Shown here: positions 20,127-28,542 of the stretch, one piece after another
How the letters are laid out: every line of letters begins with the position of its first letter
Numbering within the stretch: position 1 is the first letter of the stretch
From: Geomonas propionica
GTDB lineage: Bacteria > Desulfobacterota > Desulfuromonadia > Geobacterales > Geobacteraceae
DNA length: 64,000 bases
Reading direction: 5' to 3'
NCBI RefSeq assembly: GCF_016458235.1
Contig: NZ_JAEMHK010000006.1
Coordinates: 186,001 to 250,000 of the forward strand
Position numbers and translations under genes: made by a program
The notes under the pieces: generated by a model
The model's database searches: none
What the model saw: only the letters and a program-made list of their open reading frames with translations
Told to the model about the DNA's origin: nothing

Positions 20127-20927
20127 ATGTCCACTGAAAGCACCCAGAACCGTTTCGACCGCCTCATGGAGATCATGCGCAGGCTGCGCGCGCCCGGGGG
20201 CTGCCCCTGGGACGCCGAACAGACCCACGACTCGCTCAAGCGCTACCTGCTGGAAGAGTCCTACGAGGTAATCGAGGCCATCGACGCCAACAACGACGAG
20301 CTACTGAAAGAGGAGTTGGGGGACCTCATCCTGCAACCCATCTTCCATGCCGCGGTCGCCGAGGAGCGCGGCGCCTTCACCATGGACCAGGTTCTGGACG
20401 CCATCAACGACAAACTGGTGCGCCGCCACCCCCACGTATTCGGGGACGAGGTGATCGAGAACAGTGCCGCGCAGGTGGAGAACTGGGAAAAGATCAAGAA
20501 GCGTGAGAAGGGGGAGGAGCGCAAGTCCGCGCTCTCGGGAATACCGCCGCACCTCCCTGCGCTCATGAAGGCGCAGAAGATCACGGAAAAGGCCGCCCGG
20601 GTCGGCTTCGACTGGGAACACACCGACCAGGTCTTCGCCAAGGTGATGGAGGAGTTGCACGAGTTCCAGGAGGCGATGGCAGCCGGGGACCAACAGGAGA
20701 TGGAATCGGAGCTGGGGGACCTCATCTTCGCCATCGTGAACCTGGGACGGTTCCTGTCGCTTGACCCGGAGGAGGCACTCAGGAAGACCATCCAGCGTTT
20801 CACCCGGCGTTTCAACCACATCGAGGAGACCCTGCACGGAGGCGGCCGGAAGCTGCAGGATGCCACCTTGGAGGAGATGGACCTGCTTTGGGAAGAGGCC
20901 AAGAAATTAGAGAAAGGTTCAATCTAA
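20127..20927 (+). CDS. mazG: Nucleoside triphosphate pyrophosphohydrolase MazG
   Basis: MazG hydrolyses (d)NTPs to monophosphates and pyrophosphate and limits damaged or excess nucleotides. The 266-aa protein has the full two-domain bacterial form. The first domain has GGCPWDAEQTHDSLKRYLLE, EESYEVIEAI and EELGDLILQ. The connecting RRHPHVFGDE signature follows. The second domain has EELHEFQEAM and ESELGDLIFAIVN. It lies 67 bp after the cytochrome gene, across a C-rich repeat, and converges with the murJ operon. Confidence 0.95.
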   Translation: MSTESTQNRFDRLMEIMRRLRAPGGCPWDAEQTHDSLKRYLLEESYEVIEAIDANNDELLKEELGDLILQPIFHAAVAEERGAFTMDQVLDAINDKLVRRHPHVFGDEVIENSAAQVENWEKIKKREKGEERKSALSGIPPHLPALMKAQKITEKAARVGFDWEHTDQVFAKVMEELHEFQEAMAAGDQQEMESELGDLIFAIVNLGRFLSLDPEEALRKTIQRFTRRFNHIEETLHGGGRKLQDATLEEMDLLWEEAKKLEKGSI

Positions 20928-21177
20928 TTAATATTTTTACGATACCAGCGGCTTATCCACATTTTATGTGGATAAGCTGTGGAAAACGATGTTGACAAAC
21001 TGAGAAACCTACGGCTTTTAAGCACTTTCCGCGTTCTGCATAAATATTGGCCATGACGATATTCGAACGAAAAATCAGCAACTTAGCACAGATCGTATAC
21101 ATACGTGGTCTATCGACCTCAGACAGAATTAGCTACTCCTAATTAGGTGGCAACCCCGGTGGAAATCCTGTGCATAA
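20928..21177. other. DnaA-box cluster between convergent mazG and murJ operons
   Basis: A 250-bp gap with a head-to-head pair of perfect DnaA boxes: TTATCCACA at 20953-20961 and its reverse complement TGTGGATAA at 20967-20975, making a 24-bp palindrome. TGTGGAAAA follows at 20978-20986 (TTTTCCACA, near-consensus). TGTGCATAA lies at 21169-21177 (TTATGCACA, perfect to TTATNCACA). TGCATAA in TCTGCATAA at 21036-21044 is one mismatch away. The stretch 20928-20945 is AT-rich. CGTAT-AC-ATACG (21096-21107 area) is a further small palindrome. The strong palindrome could alternatively act as a terminator for mazG, but it has no T-run. Confidence 0.6.
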
Positions 21178-21411
21178 CTACCCGATTTTCGCCCGGGTCA
21201 CGCCGCCTTTCGTATCTAAAATCACCCCTTCCATCGACAAGAGCCCCCGCTTGGAGTCCGTCCCACCCGGAGCAGTGAATCCGGTCATGCCGCCGCTCGC
21301 GCCGCCACCCTGTGGCAGGGGATGATGACCGGCAGCAGGTTGCGCCACCCCACCGTATCCCGCAGAGGTTTCGTACATGAACCACGCAGTAACCGCCGCC
21401 TGGTTCCTCAT
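21178..21411 (-). CDS. Small hypothetical protein downstream of murJ
   Basis: A 77-aa frame starting ATG at 21411 with a strong AGGAGAAGG ribosome-binding site, 23 bp after the murJ stop on the same strand. The middle is Gly/Pro/Ala-rich (HHPLPQGGGASGGMTGF) and there is no signal peptide or membrane segment. I recognise no family. The ribosome-binding site and tight spacing argue that it is translated as the last gene of the murJ operon; its composition is the main reason for doubt. Confidence 0.5.
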   Translation of the reverse strand: MRNQAAVTAWFMYETSAGYGGVAQPAAGHHPLPQGGGASGGMTGFTAPGGTDSKRGLLSMEGVILDTKGGVTRAKIG

Positions 21412-21434
21412 ATCCTTCTCCTAAAAAACCCGAT

Positions 21435-23003
21435 CTACTTTTTGAACAGCTTTCTCTTGACCAGGCCGATCACGTCACCGGCCTCCTCGCAACGCAGCAG
21501 GTGCGCCGAGACCAGGAAGATGGCCATCCCGGCCAGCACCCCTCCCCCCAGCACGCCCCCTTTCAGGAGCCTTTTCCCGGGCGGCGACCAGTCGATGAGG
21601 CGCATGATCCAGTACACCGCCAGCGCCATCGGGAGGGAGGCGATGATTCCTTTCACGCCGGCCACGGAAATGGCCCGGCCGCCGAAGGGACCGATCTTCT
21701 TCCTCAAGAACCAGAGCAGGAGCAGCATGTTGCCCAGCGCGGAAAGCGACGATGCCAGCGCCAGCCCGCCGTGCTTCATCGGCCCCATCAGAATGAGACT
21801 GAAGAGCAGGTTGAGCAGGAAAGCGGCGAAGGCGACCGCCACCGGGGTCTTGGTATCCTTGAGCGCGTAGAAGGCCGGGACCAGCACGCGCACCAGCGCC
21901 ACGAAGGCGAGCCCCACCGAGTAGTAAAGGAGCGCGGTGCCGCAGTTGACCGCCTTGGCGTAGTCGAAGGCGCCCCCCATGAACAGCAGCGAGAAGATCG
22001 GGGTGGCGCAGAACATGAGCCCGACCATTGCCGGGATGGTGATGAACAGGGTGAGCCGGACGCCGTATGAGAGGGATTCTTTGAGGGCGTCCATGTCACC
22101 GGCCGCCGCCTGCCGGCTCATGGAGGGGAGCACCGCCTGGGCCACCGACACGGTGAAGATCCCCTGCGGGAACTCGAAAAGCCGCTGCGCGTAGTAGAGG
22201 TAGGAAACGCTCCCCTCGGGGAGCAGGGATGCCAGGATGGAACCCACCGTGATGTTGAGGTAGTAGACGCCAACGCCGAACACCGAGGGGCCCATGAGCA
22301 GCGTGATCCGCTTCAGGGCCGGATGGTCCAGGTTGAAGTTCGGCCTGAGCGGAAAGCCCATCCGGTACAGGACCGGCAGTTGCAGGAGCAGTTGCAGCAC
22401 CCCGCCGATCAGCACGCCCACGGCCAGGGCGACGATGGGGACCTGGAACCGGTCGTGCAGCAGCAGGGCGGACAGGATCATGGAGATGTTCAGGAATACC
22501 GTGGAGATGGCCGGGGTGAAGAAATGGCGCAGCGTGTTCAGGATCCCCATGCACAGGGCGACCAGGCTCACGAAGAAGATATAGGGGAACATGAGCCGGT
22601 TCAACAGGATGGTGACTGAGAGCTTTTCTGGGTTGGACGAGAACCCCGGGAACATCAGGTGCACGAGTTGCGGCGAGAAGATGATGCCGAGGATGGTGAT
22701 CCCGGCCATCACGATGGTCAGCGCGGTGAAGCAGACGTTGGCCAGCGCGCGGGTCTCCTCCTCCCCCTTGTTGGTGTGCCATTCCGAGAAGGTGGGGACG
22801 AATGCCGATGTGAGCGCCCCCTCCGCGAAGAAGCGGCGCAGCATGTTGGGGATCTGGAACGCGGCGAAGAAGGCGTCGGTGTAGAGGCCGGCGCCGAACA
22901 GGCGGGAGACCACCATGTCGCGGATCATGCCCATGATGCGGGAGAGCATGGTGGCCGCTCCCAAGACACCAGCGGCGCGGGCTATGTTCTTCTTCTCAGA
23001 CAA
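21435..23003 (-). CDS. murJ: Lipid II flippase MurJ
   Basis: The MATE-like inner-membrane protein that flips lipid II for peptidoglycan assembly, 522 aa. The N-terminal signature AAGVLGAATMLSRIMGMIRD, then YTDAFFAAFQIPNMLRRFFAEGA, is diagnostic, with about 14 hydrophobic segments along the chain. An AGGAGG site (AACCTCCT on the plus strand) precedes the ATG. It is followed closely by a small hypothetical frame. Confidence 0.96.
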   Translation of the reverse strand: MSEKKNIARAAGVLGAATMLSRIMGMIRDMVVSRLFGAGLYTDAFFAAFQIPNMLRRFFAEGALTSAFVPTFSEWHTNKGEEETRALANVCFTALTIVMAGITILGIIFSPQLVHLMFPGFSSNPEKLSVTILLNRLMFPYIFFVSLVALCMGILNTLRHFFTPAISTVFLNISMILSALLLHDRFQVPIVALAVGVLIGGVLQLLLQLPVLYRMGFPLRPNFNLDHPALKRITLLMGPSVFGVGVYYLNITVGSILASLLPEGSVSYLYYAQRLFEFPQGIFTVSVAQAVLPSMSRQAAAGDMDALKESLSYGVRLTLFITIPAMVGLMFCATPIFSLLFMGGAFDYAKAVNCGTALLYYSVGLAFVALVRVLVPAFYALKDTKTPVAVAFAAFLLNLLFSLILMGPMKHGGLALASSLSALGNMLLLLWFLRKKIGPFGGRAISVAGVKGIIASLPMALAVYWIMRLIDWSPPGKRLLKGGVLGGGVLAGMAIFLVSAHLLRCEEAGDVIGLVKRKLFKK

Positions 23004-23033
23004 ACAACCTCCTAAAACCTCAAAACCACAAAA

Positions 23034-23131
23034 TTAACGCAAAGACGCAAAGTCGCAAAGAAGACCAAAACACGGCTGGTAAAAACCCAAAGCTTTACGC
23101 CGTACTTTGCGTCTTTGCGCCTTTGCGTTAA
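23034..23131. repeat. Palindromic element with ACGCAAAG tandem arms, copy 2
   Basis: The left arm is TTAACGCAAAGACGCAAAGT and the right arm ends TTTGCGCCTTTGCGTTAA, built from three units of an 8-bp repeat (acgcaaag) in inverted orientation. The right end contains the TAA stop codon of the aldolase gene (23128-23130). It shares its arms but not its centre with 10721-10825. Confidence 0.85.
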
Positions 23132-24312
23132 CAATCAGATTTTGAGCCGTTAGTACTGCCTAACCGCCGGAAGTATTCCTCGCGGCAGAAATTCTCAACG
23201 TCGACCATGGCGGCGAAGGCCTCGCCGAAACCCTCGCGTCCCAGCGTGAAGACGCCGTGGCCGTAGACGATGGCGGAACCGCTGGCGCCAATCACCGGCG
23301 GCACGCGCTTGGCGAGCCCCCCGGCCCCGATCTCGCCGGCGACCACAGGGGTTCCCCCCAATTCCCGCACGTGGGGGCAGTCCTTCCAGCAGTCCTTGAT
23401 GGCGCACTCCGCCTTTTTGTCGCAGAGCATGCTCATCACCACGGAAAACTTGGGATGCCCATGCAGGATGACACGGGCGCCGGTCTGCTCGTAGATCTTG
23501 CGGTGCGCCAAAAGCTCGCTGGATGCGGTAATCCCGGTGGTCGAGGAGTTGTCTGCGGGGACCGGGTCGATGCACCCCTTCAACTCGTCCAGACTCGCCG
23601 CGGTCTGCGAAATATAGATCCGCTCGCCGGCCACCGCAGAGATGTTGCCGAAGAAGGAGTCCACCAGCCCCCGCTCAACGGTGTAGCGCCCCACCCGCTC
23701 GATCTCGGCAAGAATCTCTTCCTTCTCCAGGGAAAGTGCGCCGACGAAGTCGAGCCCCGAGGCGGAGAGCGGTCTCAACCACTCTTGCCGGAAAGAGTCG
23801 AAGGCCTCGCGCTCGCCGGGCAGAAGGAAACCGTCGACCAGCACGTCCTGCAGGTATTTCACGAAAGTGGAATGGAACACGGAAGAGTAGTTGATGAAGG
23901 ACTGCTCCACGGTGATGGCGCCGACGGCGACGATACCGACCCCTTCGACGATCACCCCTTTCCGGTTACCGAGCAGCCGCGCCAGGATGGGAGCGGCATC
24001 CCCGGCGAGGTCCTTGCGGCGCAGGAAGGGGATGTCGTGCAGGAAGGTCCGGGTCTCGGTGTCCTGCGGCACGATGCACTCCTCCCCCTGCCCCGCCCTG
24101 GCAATCAGGAAATCCGCGAAGGGAAGCGACGGGCGCGCGGCCACCAGCGCCAGGGAATTCAGGCGCGACAGCGTGGCGCCAGCCAGCGCGGCCAACTCCG
24201 GCGCACCGGCCGCGATCAGCACGTCGTCCTGCGCGGCGAAGGCGATGCCGTCGACGCAGGCCGAGCGGTCGGCAAGAAGTTTTCCCGTGTATTTACTGAT
24301 CTGGTCTCGCAT
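23128..24312 (-). CDS. Class II aldolase/adducin-family protein
   Basis: A 394-aa protein whose C-terminal half fits the zinc-dependent class II aldolase/adducin fold. Likely metal ligands are LHGHPKFSVV and YGHGVFTLG, with GNISAVAGERIYIS as the N-terminal loop of that domain. The N-terminal half (1-180) looks like a second, degenerate copy without the His cluster. It has more Cys than usual (CDKKAECAIKDCWKDC). The substrate is unknown; fuculose-phosphate-type aldolases are the nearest characterised group. It follows the AOR gene by 35 bp, so the two probably act together. Its stop codon lies inside a repeat element. Confidence 0.75.
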   Translation of the reverse strand: MRDQISKYTGKLLADRSACVDGIAFAAQDDVLIAAGAPELAALAGATLSRLNSLALVAARPSLPFADFLIARAGQGEECIVPQDTETRTFLHDIPFLRRKDLAGDAAPILARLLGNRKGVIVEGVGIVAVGAITVEQSFINYSSVFHSTFVKYLQDVLVDGFLLPGEREAFDSFRQEWLRPLSASGLDFVGALSLEKEEILAEIERVGRYTVERGLVDSFFGNISAVAGERIYISQTAASLDELKGCIDPVPADNSSTTGITASSELLAHRKIYEQTGARVILHGHPKFSVVMSMLCDKKAECAIKDCWKDCPHVRELGGTPVVAGEIGAGGLAKRVPPVIGASGSAIVYGHGVFTLGREGFGEAFAAMVDVENFCREEYFRRLGSTNGSKSDC

Positions 24313-24347
24313 ATCTCACCGCTTCTATTTGGTTGCCATGGCAGGCA

Positions 24348-26087
24348 TCAGGGCAGCTCCGCGAGGAGGTCCCGGTCGCCGAAGCGGCCATCCTCGTCTA
24401 GGCCGCGGATGCGGTAGTACTTCTGCAGCTCTTCTTCAAAGCGAGCCCGGTCGATGGGGGGGACGTCGATCCCTTCTCCGGCACTCCCCGCCTCCTCGAA
24501 GAAGCGGCGCGGCAGCATGTCGTGGGTGTGGCTGAACCCGTTGGCGCAGTTGTAGAAGCGCTCGGTGAGGTAGATCCGCTCGCCGATCGCTTTCAGCGAC
24601 TCCGGCCCGTACTCCACGCCGGTCACCGCCGAGATAAGCTCCCCGTACTCCTCGAGGGTTGCGCCGAAGAAGGCGAACTTGCAGGCAACCAGCGAATCTA
24701 CCGCCGCGTTGACGTCTTCGGCGATCTTGATGATGCGGGCCTTGCCCGAAAAGGAGAAGCGGTCGGTGGGGACCGGTTTTCTCAGGATTTCGTGCGAAAT
24801 GGGATAAGCGCGCAGGTGGCAGCCGCCGCGGTTGGAGGTGACGTAGGCGAGCGCCATGCCGTAGGCGCCGCGCGGGTCGTAAGCGGGCAGCTCCAGGGAT
24901 TTCACGCTCATGGAGAGTTCCGGCTTCCCCAGCAATTCCGCCATGCGTCGCGAGCCGAGACTGAGCAGCTCTCCCTGGCCATGCCGGTAGGCGATGTCGG
25001 CAAGGAGGCTCGCCACTTCGGCTGCATCCGGGAAACGACCACGCGCCTCGCCGAACGCGGACAGGGTCGCCGCGGCGGAGATGGTGTCGAGCCCGAGTTC
25101 GTTGCACAGTGAGTTGGCCTTGACGATGGCGTGCAGGTCGCTGATGCCGTTCAAGCCACCGAAGTGGTTCACCGTTTCGTATTCCGGCAGCGGCTCTCCG
25201 GCCGCGCTCGCCTTCTTGCACTGGATCGGGCAGCCGTAGCACCCTTCCTTCTTGGCGCCGCACTCCTTGCGGATCGCGGGTCCCGAGTAGTTGCCCGAGT
25301 CGGCGAAGAAGGTGGAGCGGAAGTTCTCGGTGGGGGCCATGCGCCGCTGGGCCATCAGGTCGACCAGGGCGGGCGTGCCATACTCGGCGATGCCCAACTC
25401 ACCGAAGATGACTGGCGACGCCCGGAACAGGCGCATCACGTCGCCGCGGGCGCGGTCGAAGCGCTCCTTATCGGCGATCGCGGTCGTGCCGTCCCCTTGG
25501 GCGGTGATCGCCTTCAGCCCCTTGGCCCCCATGACCGCGCCCAGGCCGCCGCGGCCGATGGAGTTGCCCTCCCCCATCATGATGTTGGCGAAGAGGACGC
25601 CGTTTTCGCCGGCGGGGCCGATGGTGGTTACCGAGCCGCGCTCGCTGAGGGCCGCCACCGTCTCCTTCACCCCCTTGCCCCACAGCAACTGGGCTGGATG
25701 CAGCTCGTCCCGTGCCGGATCGATGGAGAGAAAGACCGGCTGGGGGCTTTTGCCGGTTATGAAGACGGCGTCGAGCCCGGCCGCTTTGAGCCGCCAGGCG
25801 AAGCGCCCCCCCGCCGAGCAGTCGTAGATGGTGCCGGTAAGCGGCGAACGTGAGACACAGGAGAGGCGCGCCGCCGTGGGTGAATTGGAGCCGCACAGCG
25901 GGCCGACGGCGAAGATGAGCGGCAGGTCCGGCTCGAAGGGGCCGAGGCGGAAATAGTCGCGCATCAGCCGGACGCCCAACCCGCGTCCGCCAAGATATGC
26001 GTGCAGAATTTCGGTGGGAATCTCCCTGCGCTCGCAGATGCCACGGGTGAGATCGACATGCAGCAACTTTCCGGTCCAGCCGTACAT
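24348..26087 (-). CDS. Aldehyde ferredoxin oxidoreductase family protein
   Basis: A tungsto-bispterin oxidoreductase of 579 aa that oxidises aldehydes to acids with ferredoxin. Family segments are visible: GRGLGVRLMRDYF, the pterin-binding GEGNSIGRGGLGAVMGAKGLKA, CGAKKEGCYGCPIQCKK with the [4Fe-4S] cysteines, and GLDTISAAATLSAF. The late YNCANGF segment may supply the fourth cluster ligand. The protein is slightly shorter than typical AOR (about 600 aa). It is followed at 35 bp by the class II aldolase-like gene, so the aldehyde substrate may come from an aldol cleavage; that is inference. Confidence 0.92.
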   Translation of the reverse strand: MYGWTGKLLHVDLTRGICERREIPTEILHAYLGGRGLGVRLMRDYFRLGPFEPDLPLIFAVGPLCGSNSPTAARLSCVSRSPLTGTIYDCSAGGRFAWRLKAAGLDAVFITGKSPQPVFLSIDPARDELHPAQLLWGKGVKETVAALSERGSVTTIGPAGENGVLFANIMMGEGNSIGRGGLGAVMGAKGLKAITAQGDGTTAIADKERFDRARGDVMRLFRASPVIFGELGIAEYGTPALVDLMAQRRMAPTENFRSTFFADSGNYSGPAIRKECGAKKEGCYGCPIQCKKASAAGEPLPEYETVNHFGGLNGISDLHAIVKANSLCNELGLDTISAAATLSAFGEARGRFPDAAEVASLLADIAYRHGQGELLSLGSRRMAELLGKPELSMSVKSLELPAYDPRGAYGMALAYVTSNRGGCHLRAYPISHEILRKPVPTDRFSFSGKARIIKIAEDVNAAVDSLVACKFAFFGATLEEYGELISAVTGVEYGPESLKAIGERIYLTERFYNCANGFSHTHDMLPRRFFEEAGSAGEGIDVPPIDRARFEEELQKYYRIRGLDEDGRFGDRDLLAELP

Positions 26088-26116
26088 ACAAACCTCAAAA
26101 AAAGGTTAGAAGCTTT

Positions 26117-26235
26117 ACCACAGAGGACACAGAGGCCCACAGAGGTCCGGGAGGAAAAGCTACTTCAGGGGAAAAACAAAACCTTCGTGCCTGTCCTCTG
26201 TGTAGATTCGGCTTTTCCTCTGTGCCCTCTGTGTT
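26117..26235. repeat. Palindromic element with CACAGAGG tandem arms
   Basis: The left arm is ACCACAGAGGACACAGAGGC followed by CCACAGAGG; the right arm contains CCTCTGTG three times and ends CCCTCTGTGTT. It is about 119 bp, between AOR and manC, 22 bp past the manC stop. It has the same plan as the other palindromic elements but an unrelated sequence. It is the only copy seen in this window. Confidence 0.8.
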
Positions 26236-26257
26236 CCGCCTTTGATCCTTTGATCTT

Positions 26258-27331
26258 TTACAGCAGTTCCTGTTTCCCCTGCCGCTCCAATTCTTCCACC
26301 ACCTTCTTCACGTCCTGGGCGGCCTGTTTGGAGCAGACCAGCAACGCGTCGGGGGTGTCCACCACGATCAGGTCGCTGACGCCGACAAAGGCTACCATTT
26401 TACCGTTGCCGTAGGCAAGACACTCCTTGGCCCCCACGGATACGGCACCGGCCGAGTTGATCAGCACATGCCCCGCCGCATCCGCCTCCATCACCTCGGG
26501 AAGCGCGCTCCAACTCCCCACGTCGCTCCAGCCGAAGGACGCTGGAATGACCTGCACGTCCTGCGCTTTCTCCATCACGCCGAAGTCGATTGACTCCCCC
26601 TTGATGCTGCCGTAGATCTCGGCGATCTGAGGCTTCAGGTCGGAGATTTCCCAGACGTCCGACTCGAAGGTGAGCCGGGCCAGGGCCTGGGAGAGTTCGG
26701 GCATGTGCTGCGCGATCTGGTCCAGGATGGCGCAGGCTTCCCAGACGAACATGCCGCTGTTCCAGTAGAAGCGCCCGGAGGCCAAGAATTCGACGGCGCG
26801 CTCCAGGTTCGGCTTTTCCACGAAGCGCTTCACCGGCGCGGCACCGGAATCGGCCGGCTCGCAGGCCTCGATGTAGCCGTAGCCGGTCTCGGGCCTGGTC
26901 GGGGTGATTCCGAGGGTCACCAGCGCTCCACTCACGGCCACGGAACGGGCGGCGGTCAGGGTGGCGCGGAAGGTCTCTTCGTCGACGATGTAGTGGTCGG
27001 CAGGGAGCACCACCATGATGCCGTCGGGATCGAAGCGCGCGATAATAGCGGCGGCCAGGCCGATGGCAGGCGCCGTGTTGCGCCCCACCGGCTCCTCGAT
27101 CACGTCGACCGGAACCCCTTCTATGTACGCCAATTGGGCCCGGGTTTCGGCGGCCTGCAAGGCGTTGGTGATCACCATAACCCGCTTGGGATCCAGCGGC
27201 AGGACCCGTTCCACCGTCCTTTGCAGCATGGACTTGCCGCCGAAGACGGACATGAGTTGCTTCGGTGTGCTCTTGCGGGACAGCGGCCAGAATCTGGTGC
27301 CGGAGCCGCCCGCCAGGATGACGATGTACAT
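26258..27331 (-). CDS. manC: Mannose-1-phosphate guanylyltransferase
   Basis: The enzyme makes GDP-mannose from mannose-1-phosphate and GTP for surface polysaccharide. The 357-aa product starts at the ATG at 27331 (GGAGG site). It has the nucleotidyltransferase signature LAGGSGTRFWPLSRKSTPKQ, the EEPVGRNTAPA loop, LPADHYI and VEKPNLERA, and FYWNSGMF. It lacks the C-terminal isomerase domain of bifunctional ManC; a separate cupin of that type is encoded two genes upstream at 28543-28935. It lies 59 bp after nhaA. Confidence 0.95.
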   Translation of the reverse strand: MYIVILAGGSGTRFWPLSRKSTPKQLMSVFGGKSMLQRTVERVLPLDPKRVMVITNALQAAETRAQLAYIEGVPVDVIEEPVGRNTAPAIGLAAAIIARFDPDGIMVVLPADHYIVDEETFRATLTAARSVAVSGALVTLGITPTRPETGYGYIEACEPADSGAAPVKRFVEKPNLERAVEFLASGRFYWNSGMFVWEACAILDQIAQHMPELSQALARLTFESDVWEISDLKPQIAEIYGSIKGESIDFGVMEKAQDVQVIPASFGWSDVGSWSALPEVMEADAAGHVLINSAGAVSVGAKECLAYGNGKMVAFVGVSDLIVVDTPDALLVCSKQAAQDVKKVVEELERQGKQELL

Positions 27332-27390
27332 GGTTTCCTCCAGCTCTGCAATAATCCCCGCCAAAGGAGGGGGAAGGAACAACGAAACGA

Positions 27391-28542
27391 CTACGCGCCT
27401 CCCTGCCTGGAGCGGCGCGTTTTCATGACCAGCACCGCGGGGATGAAGGCGAAAAGACTCAACATGGCGCCCATCTTGGCGGAGGGGCCGGCGGCGGAAT
27501 CGGGGAACGCCTCTCCGGCGACGAAGAGCGCCACGGTGAAACCGATGCCGGCGACGAGCCCGGTGGCGATCAACTCACGCAGCCCCACCCCGATGGGGAG
27601 CGGGAAGCCGAGCTTGCTCCCCATGAGCCCGAAGCTGACGATGCCGATCACCTTACCGCAGATCAGGGAGGCCAGCACCAGCCAAGTGGCGGATCCGACG
27701 GAACCGAAGGCGACGCCGGCGTTGACCAGCCCGAAGACGAAGAGCCCCACGTCGACGAACAGCTTCCAGTCATGCTCGAAGCGCGAGAGGGGCGTGAGGT
27801 CGTCAGGATCCATGTCGAACATGTGGCGCTTCTCCACCGGCGGGTGCGGCAGGAAGGGAACCACCAAGGCCAGCGCCAAAGCCGGGTGCAGATGGGCCTC
27901 GTGCAGCCCGAACCAGCTGAGCGCCCCCCCGAAGATGAGGTAGGGCCAGTAACTGAAGACCCTGGCGCGACGCAGCCCCCAGCAAAGGGTGAGCGCGGCG
28001 ACGCACAGAAGCAGCCATCCCGGCTGCACCGGCGCCAGCGGATCGCCGTAGAAAAGCGCGATGATCACCAGTCCCACCGCGTCGTCGGCTATCGCCAGCA
28101 GGAGCAGGAAGGAGATGGCCGGATGACCCTTGCCGAAGATGAAGCGGGCGGCGAGCCAGGCGAGCGCGATGTCGGTCGCGGTCGGGATGCCCCAGCCACG
28201 GGACAGTGCGGGAGCGCCGAAGGCGGCATTGAGGAGCAGGTAGAGCGCGACCGGCCCCAGGATCCCTCCTACGGTGGCCAACAGCGGGTTGACGGCGCGC
28301 CGCAGGGGGTGTAGATCGCCCCCCGGCAGACAGCTCTGGGTGATCTCGACGGCGGCGATGCCGAAGAAAAACGCCATGAACAGGTCGTTGGTGACGAAGT
28401 GAACAGAAAGACCCGCGAAAAGCGGGTCGTGCAGGAAGTGGTGGTACTGCTCAGGTGCCAGGTTGGCCCACAGCAGCGCGGCGATGACGCCGCCGGCCAG
28501 GGGCACCGAGAATTCCCTGAGCAGGCTCAGTTGTTTGTGCAT
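27391..28542 (-). CDS. nhaA: Na+/H+ antiporter NhaA
   Basis: An inner-membrane sodium/proton antiporter of 383 aa with about 12 membrane segments. The ion-binding aspartate pair is visible in LLLLAIADDAVGLVIIALFY; the conserved GWGIPTATDIALAW carries a third functional Asp. The pH-sensing N-terminal region is not obvious. Its ATG abuts the stop codon of the cupin gene (TAAATG), and manC follows 59 bp later, so an ion transporter is embedded in a mannose-metabolism operon. Confidence 0.94.
   Translation of the reverse strand: MHKQLSLLREFSVPLAGGVIAALLWANLAPEQYHHFLHDPLFAGLSVHFVTNDLFMAFFFGIAAVEITQSCLPGGDLHPLRRAVNPLLATVGGILGPVALYLLLNAAFGAPALSRGWGIPTATDIALAWLAARFIFGKGHPAISFLLLLAIADDAVGLVIIALFYGDPLAPVQPGWLLLCVAALTLCWGLRRARVFSYWPYLIFGGALSWFGLHEAHLHPALALALVVPFLPHPPVEKRHMFDMDPDDLTPLSRFEHDWKLFVDVGLFVFGLVNAGVAFGSVGSATWLVLASLICGKVIGIVSFGLMGSKLGFPLPIGVGLRELIATGLVAGIGFTVALFVAGEAFPDSAAGPSAKMGAMLSLFAFIPAVLVMKTRRSRQGGA

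Noticed and set aside
20928-21177. Calling the DnaA-box cluster the chromosomal origin
   Set aside because: No dnaA, dnaN, parAB or mnmG gene is nearby and the flanking genes converge rather than diverge. It is reported only as a cluster.
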